Assembly (NCBI GenBank): GCA_900766045.1
Contig: CAAFTW010000009.1
Span: 1-30,548, forward strand
Direction of reading: 5' to 3'
Source of the DNA: Clostridia bacterium
Lineage (GTDB): Bacteria > Bacillota > Clostridia > Peptostreptococcales > Anaerovoracaceae
Length of the DNA: 30,548 nt
The translations under genes and the position numbers were made by a program. This document shows, one piece after another, positions 14,740 to 22,939 of this stretch (position 1 is its first letter; each line of letters opens with the position of its first letter). A model generated the notes under the pieces. The model saw only the letters and a list, made by a program, of their open reading frames with translations, had not been told where the DNA came from and ran no database searches.

Positions 14740-15459
14740 TTATTTCTCACTCATTTCTCTTTTTATCAGGCCTTCTGCAATCAGCATGTCGCTGTCGCTG
14801 GTCAGTTTGATATTCACCGGGTCGCCGGGAACGGTGTGAATCGGAATGCCGTTCAGCAGGCAGATCTGTGCCGTGCCTGTGATTACACGCCGCTGCTCAG
14901 GCGTCAGCTCTTTCAGTGATTTTTCCAGGACCGGGAGACGGAAGCTGTCCGGCGCCTGGCCATTATAGAGCTTGCTTCTGTCCGGCATGGAGTCCACCTG
15001 GCCGCCATGTTCAATCCACAGCATGGTATCGGTCGCCGGAATGGCGGCAACGACGGCAGGATGCTGGTCCAGTGCCTCCAGGCTGTCGTTGATGATGCTG
15101 CGGGTGATAAACGGGCGGACTGCGTCGTGAATCAGAATTTTATCTTCCGCTTCTACCGAATGTTCTGCGTAGATGGCGTCAATGACGTTCTCGATGGAGT
15201 CCAGGCGTTCCTTTCCTCCGTCGATGATGGTCAGTGACGATGCGTCCACCTTCCAGTTGATAATAAGTTTCTGCAGGTAGCTTTTCCAGTCCGGATGAAT
15301 GGCTACGTAAATGTAGTCGAATGCCTGGGACCGGATGAGTTTCTGGATCGTCCAGATGATGATCGGACGGTCGCCGAGCTGCAGGAACTGCTTAGGAATT
15401 GTGGCGGACTGCATCCGGTTTCCGACTCCCCCCGCTAGAATTGCTGCGTAAGTGGTCAT
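14740..15459 (-). CDS. TarI-like CDP-pentitol cytidylyltransferase (second in the cluster)
   Basis: This 239-residue cytidylyltransferase begins MTTYAAILAGGVGNRM and continues with IPKQFLQLGDRPIIIWT, a pattern close to TarI enzymes. LIHDAVRPFITRSII, LYNGQAPDSFRL and the C-terminal GDPVNIKLTSDSDM segment also agree with TarI. It most likely converts a pentitol-5-phosphate (ribitol, arabinitol or xylitol phosphate) and CTP to the CDP-pentitol. The start is ATG 15459, with GGAGGAG just upstream; a TTG at 15471 is in frame, but the ribosome site falls inside it. The start lies inside the 3' end of the preceding gene. Confidence 0.85.
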   Translation of the reverse strand: MTTYAAILAGGVGNRMQSATIPKQFLQLGDRPIIIWTIQKLIRSQAFDYIYVAIHPDWKSYLQKLIINWKVDASSLTIIDGGKERLDSIENVIDAIYAEHSVEAEDKILIHDAVRPFITRSIINDSLEALDQHPAVVAAIPATDTMLWIEHGGQVDSMPDRSKLYNGQAPDSFRLPVLEKSLKELTPEQRRVITGTAQICLLNGIPIHTVPGDPVNIKLTSDSDMLIAEGLIKREMSEK

Positions 15460-16603
15460 TAGCTCCTCCAAAAACGGCCTCCATCACACGCTGTGTGGCG
15501 TGACCGTCGTTTTTATCGATAAATTTATGTATGAACTCGCTGCGCCTGTCACTGCCCATGTCCTCTGCCTGAATCGCGTCAAGCAGCTGATCCGTGTCGC
15601 GGCAGACTCTTCCGTAGATGTACGCACTGAATGGAAAGTACATTCCGCGTCCGTCCTCGTAGTCTTCAAGGTCGTAGGCGAAGAAGATGATCGGTTTATT
15701 GACCAGCGCGTAGTCGAAGATCAGGGACGAGTAGTCCGTGATCAGGATGTCCGTTATAAACAGGAGATCGTTGATTTCTCTCATTGGGGACAAATCATAC
15801 GCGAATCCCGGATATTTATCAAGGTCATACGCCTTTTCAATGCCGAAACGGATGTTGTTATACAGGGCCGGGTGCCATTTGAAAATGATCGCGTAATCAT
15901 CGCCCAGTGTGCGGTATGCCTGATCGAGATCAAAACGCGAAAAATCATAGGTCGCTTCTTCCACCTTTGTTCCCCGGTAGGTCGGGGCAAAGAGGATGAT
16001 TTTTTTCTCTTTCAGTTCCGGATACTTCGCATAGAATTCCTCCTGCTTCCTTGCGATGTAGTCTTTGTCGAAGAAAATGTCTGTGCGTGGAATTCCTGTG
16101 GCGAGGACCCGGTCCATCGGAATGGAGAAGGCCTCGCTGAAGCAGGGCCGGCAGAAATCGCTGCTGCAGATGGTCTTGGTGTAGCGCTTGTAGCCCTGAT
16201 GGATGTGGCGGATGTCGCCGCCTTCTCCGGTTCTGCTGTGGGCGAACTTCTTATAGGCGCCGGAACTGTGCCAGAGCTGCACCAGCTCCTGACCTTTCCG
16301 CACGCGGATGTAGGCGGTGCTGGTGGTGTAGTCGTCCAGAAGCACATATTTACTGGTCGCGATGTACCAGCACTGCGCCAGCCACTGGCCGAATGTACGT
16401 TTCAGCCGTCGGTCGCCCTTCAGGGACGTGACCTTCTGCCAGTGCGGATCCAGCGAATCGTAAACACACTTGAAGTTTCCGCTGATGTCGCTGCGCACAT
16501 CGGAAATGAAGAGAACCCGGTTTTCCTTCATCGGAAAGAGGGAAAACACCCGGTTCAGCACGGCCGAGGCGCCGTAATATGCAATTTTTGACAATATGCT
16601 CAT
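15392..16603 (-). CDS. CDP-polyol phosphotransferase, short form (TagB/TarB/TarF type)
   Basis: This 403-residue Glyphos_transf enzyme consists almost only of the catalytic domain. Its motifs are VQLWHSSGAYKKFAHSR (residues ~108-124), ILFAPTYRGTK, IIFKWHPAL and ITDYSSLIFDYALVNKPIIFFAYD. An N-terminal hydrophobic/basic helix could sit on the membrane. The short form fits a primase or a first-unit transferase that prepares the chain for the longer polymerase at 12919. The ATG at 16603 overlaps the epimerase stop as ATGA; a longer in-frame start at 16666 lies inside the epimerase. The 3' end runs 68 bases into the downstream cytidylyltransferase gene, an unusually long overlap, and its last ~20 residues look like unconstrained tail. 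Confidence 0.85.
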   Translation of the reverse strand: MSILSKIAYYGASAVLNRVFSLFPMKENRVLFISDVRSDISGNFKCVYDSLDPHWQKVTSLKGDRRLKRTFGQWLAQCWYIATSKYVLLDDYTTSTAYIRVRKGQELVQLWHSSGAYKKFAHSRTGEGGDIRHIHQGYKRYTKTICSSDFCRPCFSEAFSIPMDRVLATGIPRTDIFFDKDYIARKQEEFYAKYPELKEKKIILFAPTYRGTKVEEATYDFSRFDLDQAYRTLGDDYAIIFKWHPALYNNIRFGIEKAYDLDKYPGFAYDLSPMREINDLLFITDILITDYSSLIFDYALVNKPIIFFAYDLEDYEDGRGMYFPFSAYIYGRVCRDTDQLLDAIQAEDMGSDRRSEFIHKFIDKNDGHATQRVMEAVFGGANDHLRSNSSGGSRKPDAVRHNS

Positions 16604-17286
16604 TCGATATCCCAGCCAATCACTTTCCGCTCTTCGCGGATAATTTCTTCGGTAGACAGTTCGCATTTCTTAAAGAGACTGGACGAACCGGCCACAAAGA
16701 TGTCCGCACCGCAGTTATAGAAAATTTCCGCATTCTTGATGGAAATGTTTCCGTCCACCTCGATCATCAGGTCGTCTCTTCCGGTGGAAACGAAGTAATC
16801 CTTCATTTCCTTGACCTTCTCGATGGTGGAGCGCACCAGTTTCTTCCCGGCGAACCCCGGATGAACGGTCATCACCAGAACCCCGTCCATATCGTCCAGA
16901 TAGGGATTCAGAACGTGGTAGTCCGTTTCCGGGTTGATGGCCACGAAGGATGCCGCGCCGATTCTCTTCAGGAACTGCAGGCATTCCGGGATGTTCTCAT
17001 TATGTTCATAGTGGAAGGCCACGTGGTCGCCCTCGCGGATGTCGAACCAGCTCATTTTCTCCAGCGGGTTCATCACCAGAAAGTGATAGTCCAGCGGAAT
17101 ATCCGACACCCTGCGCAGACTCTTTACATAGTCCGTGCCCAGCGCAAAATTCGGGACGAACTGGCCGTCCATGACGTCCACATGGAGGAATTCCAGCTTC
17201 GCTTCCTTGAATTCCGTCAGGTAATAAAAGATTTTATCTATGCCGGCGCACATCATTGATGCGGCAATTTGTCCTTTTCTCTTCAT
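16600..17286 (-). CDS. Ribulose-phosphate 3-epimerase family protein (RPE/AlsE-like)
   Basis: This 228-residue TIM-barrel epimerase interconverts ketose phosphates at C3. The metal and catalytic residues are all visible: His35 and Asp37 in LHVDVMDG, His68 in LDYHFLV, and Asp178 in IEVDGNIS. VMTVHPGFAGKK and ADIFVAGSSSLF are also family signatures. Several of these (ASMMC, VMTVxPGFAG, IEVDG) resemble allulose-6-phosphate epimerase AlsE more than housekeeping RPE, so a hexulose phosphate is possible. It overlaps by 4 bp with the genes on both sides, a polyol-phosphate dehydrogenase and a phosphotransferase. It therefore probably supplies the ketose phosphate to be reduced for the polymer rather than serving the pentose phosphate pathway. 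Confidence 0.88.
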   Translation of the reverse strand: MKRKGQIAASMMCAGIDKIFYYLTEFKEAKLEFLHVDVMDGQFVPNFALGTDYVKSLRRVSDIPLDYHFLVMNPLEKMSWFDIREGDHVAFHYEHNENIPECLQFLKRIGAASFVAINPETDYHVLNPYLDDMDGVLVMTVHPGFAGKKLVRSTIEKVKEMKDYFVSTGRDDLMIEVDGNISIKNAEIFYNCGADIFVAGSSSLFKKCELSTEEIIREERKVIGWDIE

Positions 17287-18356
17287 TTCCGGCTCTCTTC
17301 CCGTTCTTTCAGCAGGCGGTCGGCTTCCTCATGCATGACGAACATCAGGCGGGATTTATGGACGCTCTTATCCTGCAGAAAGCGGAAGGCCTCATCGCCT
17401 TCGCTGAGCAGGTATTTCTTCGTGATCAGCCGTTCAAACGGGAAGTCTCCTTCCTTCATTGCTGCAGCCACGGCTTTCCAGTCGTCGCCCTCTGCATGGA
17501 AGGCGGAATTCCATGTTCCCTGAAGAGTCAGCTGCCAGCGGAGGATCTTCCAGTAAACGTCCTTCGGAAGCTGCTCATCGCCTTTCGGATTTCCCATGGC
17601 AACGACAGTGCCGCCGGATCTGGCGCTCATAATGGCATTTTCCAGTGACTGGTTGGATCCGACCGCTTCAAACGTGACGTCCATGCGTCTGCCGTTCGTC
17701 AGTTTGTCCACCTGTTCGCGGATTTTCGATGTGCTGATCGTCTTGAAGCCGAAGGATTCCGCGAATGCAAGACTTTCCTGTCTTCTGCCGGCCACATAGG
17801 CTTCTGCGCCTTTCTGCTGACAAAAAGCAGCAATCAAGAGGCCGATGGTACCGGTGCCGATCACCAGCGCACGGTCACCTTTCTTTACCTTTCCCATCTC
17901 TACGGCATGGTGGGCGACCGCAGCAGGCTCGGACAGCGCTCCTGTGGTATACGGAACACCGTCATCCAGCAGATTCAGATTCCATGCCGGAACGACCAGA
18001 TACTCCGCAAATGCTCCGTCGTTTCTGGAGCCGAAATATTTATAATCGGCGCATGTCGCGTAGCTCTTTTCTTTGCAGGCTTCGCAGTGGAAGCATGGAA
18101 GAAGAGGGAAGACGCTGGCCTTCCGGTTCAGCAGTGCAGGATCGCAGCCCTCTCCGAGTTTTACGACCTGTCCTGCGAATTCATGCCCCGGAACAGTCGG
18201 AAAATGGTAAGTTCCGGTTTCCATCACACGTGCTTCATCACTGGAGCAGATGCCGCAGGCCATGACCTTCAGCAGGACTTCATTCTGCCCCGGTTCCGGA
18301 ATTTCCCGGTCTTCATAAACCAGATTTCCGACACTGTGTAAGTTTAATATCTTCAT
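17283..18356 (-). CDS. Zinc-dependent MDR alcohol dehydrogenase (GatD/TarJ-like polyol-phosphate dehydrogenase)
   Basis: This 357-residue medium-chain dehydrogenase probably reduces a ketose phosphate to a polyol phosphate. Catalytic zinc ligands are visible as Cys37 in CGICSSD and His58-Glu59 in VPGHEF. The structural zinc site is the Cys88/91/94/102 cluster in LPCFHCEACKEKSYATC. The dinucleotide motif reads VIGTGTIGLL. The overall pattern is nearest to galactitol-1-phosphate dehydrogenases; TarJ, which makes ribitol-5-phosphate, is in the same superfamily. The ATG at 18356 has AAGGAG 9 nt upstream; an ATG two codons earlier (18362) is closer to the ribosome site than usual. It is coupled by a 4-bp overlap to the epimerase. 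Confidence 0.87.
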   Translation of the reverse strand: MKILNLHSVGNLVYEDREIPEPGQNEVLLKVMACGICSSDEARVMETGTYHFPTVPGHEFAGQVVKLGEGCDPALLNRKASVFPLLPCFHCEACKEKSYATCADYKYFGSRNDGAFAEYLVVPAWNLNLLDDGVPYTTGALSEPAAVAHHAVEMGKVKKGDRALVIGTGTIGLLIAAFCQQKGAEAYVAGRRQESLAFAESFGFKTISTSKIREQVDKLTNGRRMDVTFEAVGSNQSLENAIMSARSGGTVVAMGNPKGDEQLPKDVYWKILRWQLTLQGTWNSAFHAEGDDWKAVAAAMKEGDFPFERLITKKYLLSEGDEAFRFLQDKSVHKSRLMFVMHEEADRLLKEREESRK

Positions 18357-18431
18357 ATGCATAGTCTCCTTATGCTGTGTGCGCGGCAGCGCGTTTCTAT
18401 GTGATTCTGTAATTTCGTCTTCTTTCCGCTG

Positions 18432-20597
18432 TTATCTTGCGCGGGAAGTTTTGTCCATGTGGGAGAGCAGGAACTGCGCGATGGATTCTGTGCAGTTTTC
18501 TCTCGGCTCGACGAACTTCTGCGCGAATTCCTGCACTTCTGAGAGATGGCAGCGGTTCTCCCGGATGGCTTCCATAACTTCTCCGGCATCTTCCGATGCG
18601 AATCCCGGTGCGGCCTGGTCGAGGTCAACAAAAAATCCGCGTCGATTCTGGTAAGACTTCCGGTCCGGAACGTAGCGGAAAACAGGCTTGTCAGCGACAG
18701 CCGCTTCCAGTACAAATGCGGAATAATCCGTGATCACATCATCGGCGACAGACAGCATTTCCATGCTGGTAAATTCCGTGTCAATCAGCGCGTCTTCCGA
18801 ATGGATCTTCTCTTTCATCAGCGGATGCGGTTTAATAATAAGATTATAGCTTGTAAAGTCTGTTTTTTCAATGAGTCTTTGGATATATGCGGTGTTCAGG
18901 CCCGGTGCGTTCTTGCGGAAAGTCGGGGCATACAGAATGTTCTTTTTGTCTGCTGCGGCGAGGAAGGGATAACGCCTGAGAATACGCTCCCTCGTCGGTT
19001 TCACATACTCTTCGCGGCGGAGGAAATCCACGCGCGGAAGCGGCATGACCACCATCTGGTTCATATGGCAGCGATAGGCTTCCTGAAGAGGCTCCCTGCA
19101 GGCCTCACTGCTGACGAAGATGTAGTCGTAGCCCTTATGCATGTTCATAACTTTTGCGAGCTGCGGGCTGTAACCCTCTTTCTCGCCCAGAACGGCGTAT
19201 CCGAATTTCTTGAAGGCGCCCATGGCGTGCCACATCTGGACGATCGTCAGGCTCTTTCTGTGGTGCAGAATGCTGGCCGGAATGCAGTAGCCGTCCAGGG
19301 CAATGAGGCGGGACTGGGCAATGGCGTGCATCATCGGCCCCATAATATAGAAAATGTAGCCGATCTTTCCCGCGGCGCCGTCCGGAATCTTCCGGCAGAG
19401 AACGCGGACGGTGATCTCCGGGCTTTCCCTTTTCAGTTCCGATGTGATCATTTTAATATCCAGCGACGGTTCGTCCGACTGGCGGCTGATCAGGGCAATC
19501 TGATTTTTCACCGGCGCCAGTTTGTGGAAGCAGTAAATGAGATTCAGGAAACCCTTTCCGATGCGGACTGCGCCGATTTTCGTGAACAGGTCAGTCAGAG
19601 GCTTCAGAATGAGGGACAAAACAACCGCGCCAAGGAGCATCCCTGCAAACACGTGAATCCGGTACATCGGATAGCCCATGGTTTTCATGAGATTTCTCAG
19701 TGTGACGTGGGTCAGGTAGAGCTCCAGAGAGTAGGAACCGACCAGACGGAAGAAGGCATTCAGCTTCTTCAGGTTTTCAATTCCGTGGAGGATCCAGACA
19801 AGCAGCATCAGAAGACCGAGAGAGTAAATCATCGTGCAGAAGCGGATGGTGGACTCATCGGTTATGTGGCCGTGGGAATAGATGCCGAACAGAATCGTGG
19901 CGGCGGTGAAGATGGCCGCGGAAGGCCATTTTATGCGCAGGCCGCGCTGGATGTATCTTCCCATATAAGTTCCGATGGCGAAAATCGGGACACGGGTCAT
20001 GGCGATATTAATGTTCGAGGCGAATTCCGGCATGCGTCGATCCAGGATGAACATCAGAAGGTTGACCGCGGCGATGATAATCAGAAGGTTGATTCCACTT
20101 GCGCGGCGGCTTTTGCCCACGAGGGCGTACATGATCGGAAAGGTCAGGTAGAGCGCGATCAGAAGGCCGATGAACCAGATCGCCGCTACGCCCTGAGAAA
20201 AGAAGGTATAGAAAAACAGGTCTTTCATCACCTGCGTCATGTTCAGAGGCTGCAGGACCAGATCCTTGATGCACCAGAAGGGGATGGCAACCAGGAAATA
20301 CGGCACCAGAATGCGGTGCATTCTGCGCTTATAAAACCGCTTCAGGTCCGGGTTCTTATGATAGGAATAGTACAGGCCCATTCCGGACAGGAAGAGGAAG
20401 ATTTCTACGCCGATACTTCCGACATAGGTGTGGTAGCCGAGAAAAAACGCTCCCTTGGCAGCTACATGCGCAGCAGGGATTACGCCGGCGGTAACTGCCT
20501 GCCAGTAATTCTCACAAAAATGGTGAAACATAATGGACAGCATGGCAAGACCGAAGAGCTCATTCCGGTATTTGCTGATCCAGTTGAAATTGAACAT
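18432..20597 (-). CDS. Fusion of acyltransferase-3 membrane domain and CDP-polyol phosphotransferase
   Basis: This is a 721-residue two-domain protein. Residues ~1-350 are a polytopic acyltransferase family 3 (OafA/WecH-like) domain with ~10 helices. It has the active-site His pair in SIMFHHF (25-26), FLFLSGMGLYYSY (69-79), and ELYLTHVTLRN. Residues ~360-721 are a Glyphos_transf domain with VQMWHAMGAFKKFG (His457), ILYAPTFRKN, IIKPHPLMK and ITDYSAFVLEAAVADKPVF. The reading frame is continuous through the junction (around LNLIYCFHKLAPVKNQ). A fusion would couple O-acylation of a wall polymer to polyol-phosphate transfer at the membrane. The ATG at 20597 has AAAGGA 7 nt upstream; a TTG at 20627 is also in frame. 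It is the first gene of the leftward cluster. Confidence 0.88.
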   Translation of the reverse strand: MFNFNWISKYRNELFGLAMLSIMFHHFCENYWQAVTAGVIPAAHVAAKGAFFLGYHTYVGSIGVEIFLFLSGMGLYYSYHKNPDLKRFYKRRMHRILVPYFLVAIPFWCIKDLVLQPLNMTQVMKDLFFYTFFSQGVAAIWFIGLLIALYLTFPIMYALVGKSRRASGINLLIIIAAVNLLMFILDRRMPEFASNINIAMTRVPIFAIGTYMGRYIQRGLRIKWPSAAIFTAATILFGIYSHGHITDESTIRFCTMIYSLGLLMLLVWILHGIENLKKLNAFFRLVGSYSLELYLTHVTLRNLMKTMGYPMYRIHVFAGMLLGAVVLSLILKPLTDLFTKIGAVRIGKGFLNLIYCFHKLAPVKNQIALISRQSDEPSLDIKMITSELKRESPEITVRVLCRKIPDGAAGKIGYIFYIMGPMMHAIAQSRLIALDGYCIPASILHHRKSLTIVQMWHAMGAFKKFGYAVLGEKEGYSPQLAKVMNMHKGYDYIFVSSEACREPLQEAYRCHMNQMVVMPLPRVDFLRREEYVKPTRERILRRYPFLAAADKKNILYAPTFRKNAPGLNTAYIQRLIEKTDFTSYNLIIKPHPLMKEKIHSEDALIDTEFTSMEMLSVADDVITDYSAFVLEAAVADKPVFRYVPDRKSYQNRRGFFVDLDQAAPGFASEDAGEVMEAIRENRCHLSEVQEFAQKFVEPRENCTESIAQFLLSHMDKTSRAR

Positions 20598-20636
20598 ATA
20601 TGAATCCTTTCTTGTATTTTTATTCAATCCTTATTT

Positions 20637-20664
20637 ATGTTAAACGGTTTTTTGAAGATGTCAA
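20637..20664 (-). promoter_or_regulatory. Promoter of the leftward polyol-phosphate cluster
   Basis: On the minus strand a consensus TTGACA (20664-20659) is followed after 16 bp by TAACAT (20642-20637), about 40 bp before the ATG at 20597. No second convincing promoter is seen inside the cluster, which supports one long transcript. Confidence 0.55.
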
Positions 20665-20830
20665 TTCTATCCACGTATTATTAATAAGGAATTCATCGTT
20701 TGTTCAAGAAGGTAAACTTCAGAACTGCAGATGGCCGGGATCATCTGTCGGAACTGCGGAAGAAAGTGAGAAATGTCAGCTGCGGAAATGTGTATACACG
20801 GAGGAATCCCAGACGGTCCGATAATGCCAA

Positions 20831-20859
20831 TTGGAATACTGCAGACAAGATGGTAAAAT
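20831..20859 (+). promoter_or_regulatory. Probable promoter of the AI-2E/fchA/folD operon
   Basis: TTGGAA (20831-20836) and TAAAAT (20854-20859) are separated by 17 bp, about 110 bp before the TTG start at 20968. The 370-bp gap between the divergent genes (20598-20967) contains this and the leftward promoter. Open frames in it show no recognisable protein. Confidence 0.5.
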
Positions 20860-20967
20860 ATGAGATAAGTCTAAAGATTATAGGATCCGGAAACGGAAGT
20901 GGATCAGAGAAAGAGCGCCCGCCTGTGCAGGCGGAGCTGCTTCACGGAATGGAAGGACATAAATACA

Positions 20968-22260
20968 TTGAAAAAACCAGAAAAACCCAGACTTGGTCTG
21001 AAATGGAATAAAAAATACGCAGAAATTTCCTTGTATGTCATCGGCACTTGCGTAGTTCTATACATTTTATACGGAATTCTGTCACATGCCGGAGCATTCT
21101 TCGGAGCGGTCGGAGATTCACTGAGCTGGATCGGAAGCATCCTGAAGCCGGTGATTATCGGATTTATTTTTGCCTATCTGCTGTATCCGCTCTGTGAAGG
21201 CGTCGAGGACCGGCTGAAGAAAAGGGAATTCTTCCGGGAAAAGCCGAGAGGGACCCATTACGCCGGCGTTGCCTTTACCGTTGGAGGAATTATTCTGGGA
21301 CTGATTCTTCTGGCGGGACTGCTGGTCATCACCATCACCCAGCAGTTCAGTTCGATTCATAACGGCGGGATCTCACAGATTATCAACGGCTTCACCAGCG
21401 GGCTGAGACAAATGTATCAGGGCATCCTGAACTGGCTGAAAGATATGAACGTGCAGTCCGCACAGGCAGAGCAGATCGTGAAACAGATCCGCAGCGCTCT
21501 GACGAAGCGGTTCGGTGCTTCCGGCGGCAGCCTCACCAGTACCCTGAGCAGTATTAAATCTGTCGGTGCGACCGTCCTGTTCTCGATCCTGTTCACGGTC
21601 TACTTCATGCTGGACTGGCCGGGACTGAGAAAATACTGGAAACGCGTGGCAGAGACTCTGTTCGGAGAGCGCACGACCCCGCACCTGCACCATATCTGGA
21701 ATGACATCAGCACCGTATTTTCCGGCTATATCCGTGGTCAGATGGCGGACGCGATTTTCATGATGATTGCTGTCAGTGTGATGTTTACCATTGCGAGGAT
21801 TCCGTACGGCATCGTTATCGGCGTGCTGACCGGTATCGGAAACCTGGTGCCTTACCTGGGACCGATCGTCGGCTACGGCCTGACGCTGGTTTCCGGACTG
21901 TCTTCCGGGAATGTCAAGGTCGTCATCATCGGATTTATTATCCTGCTGGTTATTCAGGGCATCGACGGTGCTGTTGTAAATCCGCGACTTCTCAGCAAGA
22001 ACGTTCAGATTCACCCAATGCTGGTGCTGATCGGCGTCATTGCCGGAAACAAGGCAGGAGGGTTTCTGGGCATGCTGGTTGCCGTTCCGATTACCGCGCT
22101 CCTGAAACTCTGGTTTGAGCGCGGCATCCGGATGATCCGGGAGAAAAAGGAAGAGAATAGGGAAGTGGCTGCAGAGCTCCACGGAGAAGAAGCGGCTGCT
22201 TCTTATGAGAATAGAGAAGAGGTTGAAAGGAGTGAACAGAAACATGGAGATGAACTTTAA
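20968..22260 (+). CDS. AI-2E transporter family membrane protein
   Basis: This 430-residue polytopic membrane protein of the AI-2E/PerM family has about eight hydrophobic segments. The pattern is typical: two N-terminal helices, a soluble middle region with an amphipathic QFSSIHNGGISQIINGFTSG stretch, then IPYGIVIGVLTGIGNLVPY, VNPRLLSKNVQIHPMLVLI and GGFLGMLVAVPITALLK. Members have been linked to autoinducer-2 export, sodium/proton exchange or general transport, and the sequence does not choose between these. The most likely start is TTG at 20968, with GGAAGGA 10 nt upstream. A GTG at 20899 is in frame but has a poor ribosome site. The charged C-terminal tail overlaps the fchA start by 17 bp. 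Confidence 0.85.
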   Translation: MKKPEKPRLGLKWNKKYAEISLYVIGTCVVLYILYGILSHAGAFFGAVGDSLSWIGSILKPVIIGFIFAYLLYPLCEGVEDRLKKREFFREKPRGTHYAGVAFTVGGIILGLILLAGLLVITITQQFSSIHNGGISQIINGFTSGLRQMYQGILNWLKDMNVQSAQAEQIVKQIRSALTKRFGASGGSLTSTLSSIKSVGATVLFSILFTVYFMLDWPGLRKYWKRVAETLFGERTTPHLHHIWNDISTVFSGYIRGQMADAIFMMIAVSVMFTIARIPYGIVIGVLTGIGNLVPYLGPIVGYGLTLVSGLSSGNVKVVIIGFIILLVIQGIDGAVVNPRLLSKNVQIHPMLVLIGVIAGNKAGGFLGMLVAVPITALLKLWFERGIRMIREKKEENREVAAELHGEEAAASYENREEVERSEQKHGDEL

Positions 22261-22882
22261 AGACAAGAGCTGCCGGGAGTTTACAGAAGTACTTTCCGGA
22301 AGCGACCCGGTGCCGGGCGGCGGCGGAGCGTCCGCTCTGGCCGGAGCCGTAGGAACTGCACTGTCCCGCATGGTCGGTTCCCTGACCCTTGGCAAAAAGA
22401 AGTACAAGGACGTCGAGCCGGAAATCCGCAAGGCGATGGATAAAGCGGAAAGTCTGCAGAATGAGCTTCTGGAACTGATTGAGCGAGATGCAGAAGTATT
22501 TTCTCCGCTGGCCGCAGCTTACAAGCTTCCGAAAGAAACGGAAGAAGAGATCGCTCATAAGAACGAAGTCATGGAAAAATGCCTGCTGGATGCCTGCATG
22601 GTTCCGCTGGACATCATGTCCTGCTGCTGCCAGGCCATCGAGCTGGCACAGTTTTTCGCGGAAAACGGTTCCCGCATGGCCGTCAGTGATGCCGGCGCGT
22701 CTGCGGCGATTCTTCGTGGAGCTCTGGAAGCGGCCAGCATGAACGTATACATCAATACGAAGTCGATGAAGAACCGCGAAAAAGCAGAAGAGCTGGAAGA
22801 GCGCTGCGACCGCATGAGAAGAGACTACGGCGGGCAGGCCTACAGCATCGTGCAGGACGTTATCGAGGCACTGAAGCACTGA
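22244..22882 (+). CDS. fchA: FchA, methenyl-THF cyclohydrolase (FTCD C-terminal family)
   Basis: This 212-residue, largely helical folate enzyme belongs to the cyclodeaminase/cyclohydrolase family. The signature PVPGGGGASALAGAVGTALS (residues 22-41) and MVGSLTLGKKKYKDV follow the family pattern closely. The same fold serves as formimidoyl-THF cyclodeaminase in histidine degradation and as methenyl-THF cyclohydrolase (FchA) in clostridia and methylotrophs. No histidine-degradation genes are near, while folD is 57 bp downstream and lacks cyclohydrolase residues, so FchA is preferred. The ATG at 22244 follows AAAGGAG at 22226-22232. Confidence 0.85.
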   Translation: MEMNFKDKSCREFTEVLSGSDPVPGGGGASALAGAVGTALSRMVGSLTLGKKKYKDVEPEIRKAMDKAESLQNELLELIERDAEVFSPLAAAYKLPKETEEEIAHKNEVMEKCLLDACMVPLDIMSCCCQAIELAQFFAENGSRMAVSDAGASAAILRGALEAASMNVYINTKSMKNREKAEELEERCDRMRRDYGGQAYSIVQDVIEALKH

Positions 22883-22939
22883 GCAGAAAGAGGATTATTA
22901 CAGAAAACAGAAGATAAGAGATAAATGAGGAGAACAGCA

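Noticed and set aside
18546..20603. A 685-codon open frame on the plus strand opposite the acyltransferase fusion
   Set aside because: It is antisense to a gene with clear domains, has low-complexity Asp/His/Gln/Arg-rich translation and no family motifs. It is a shadow of GC-rich codon usage.
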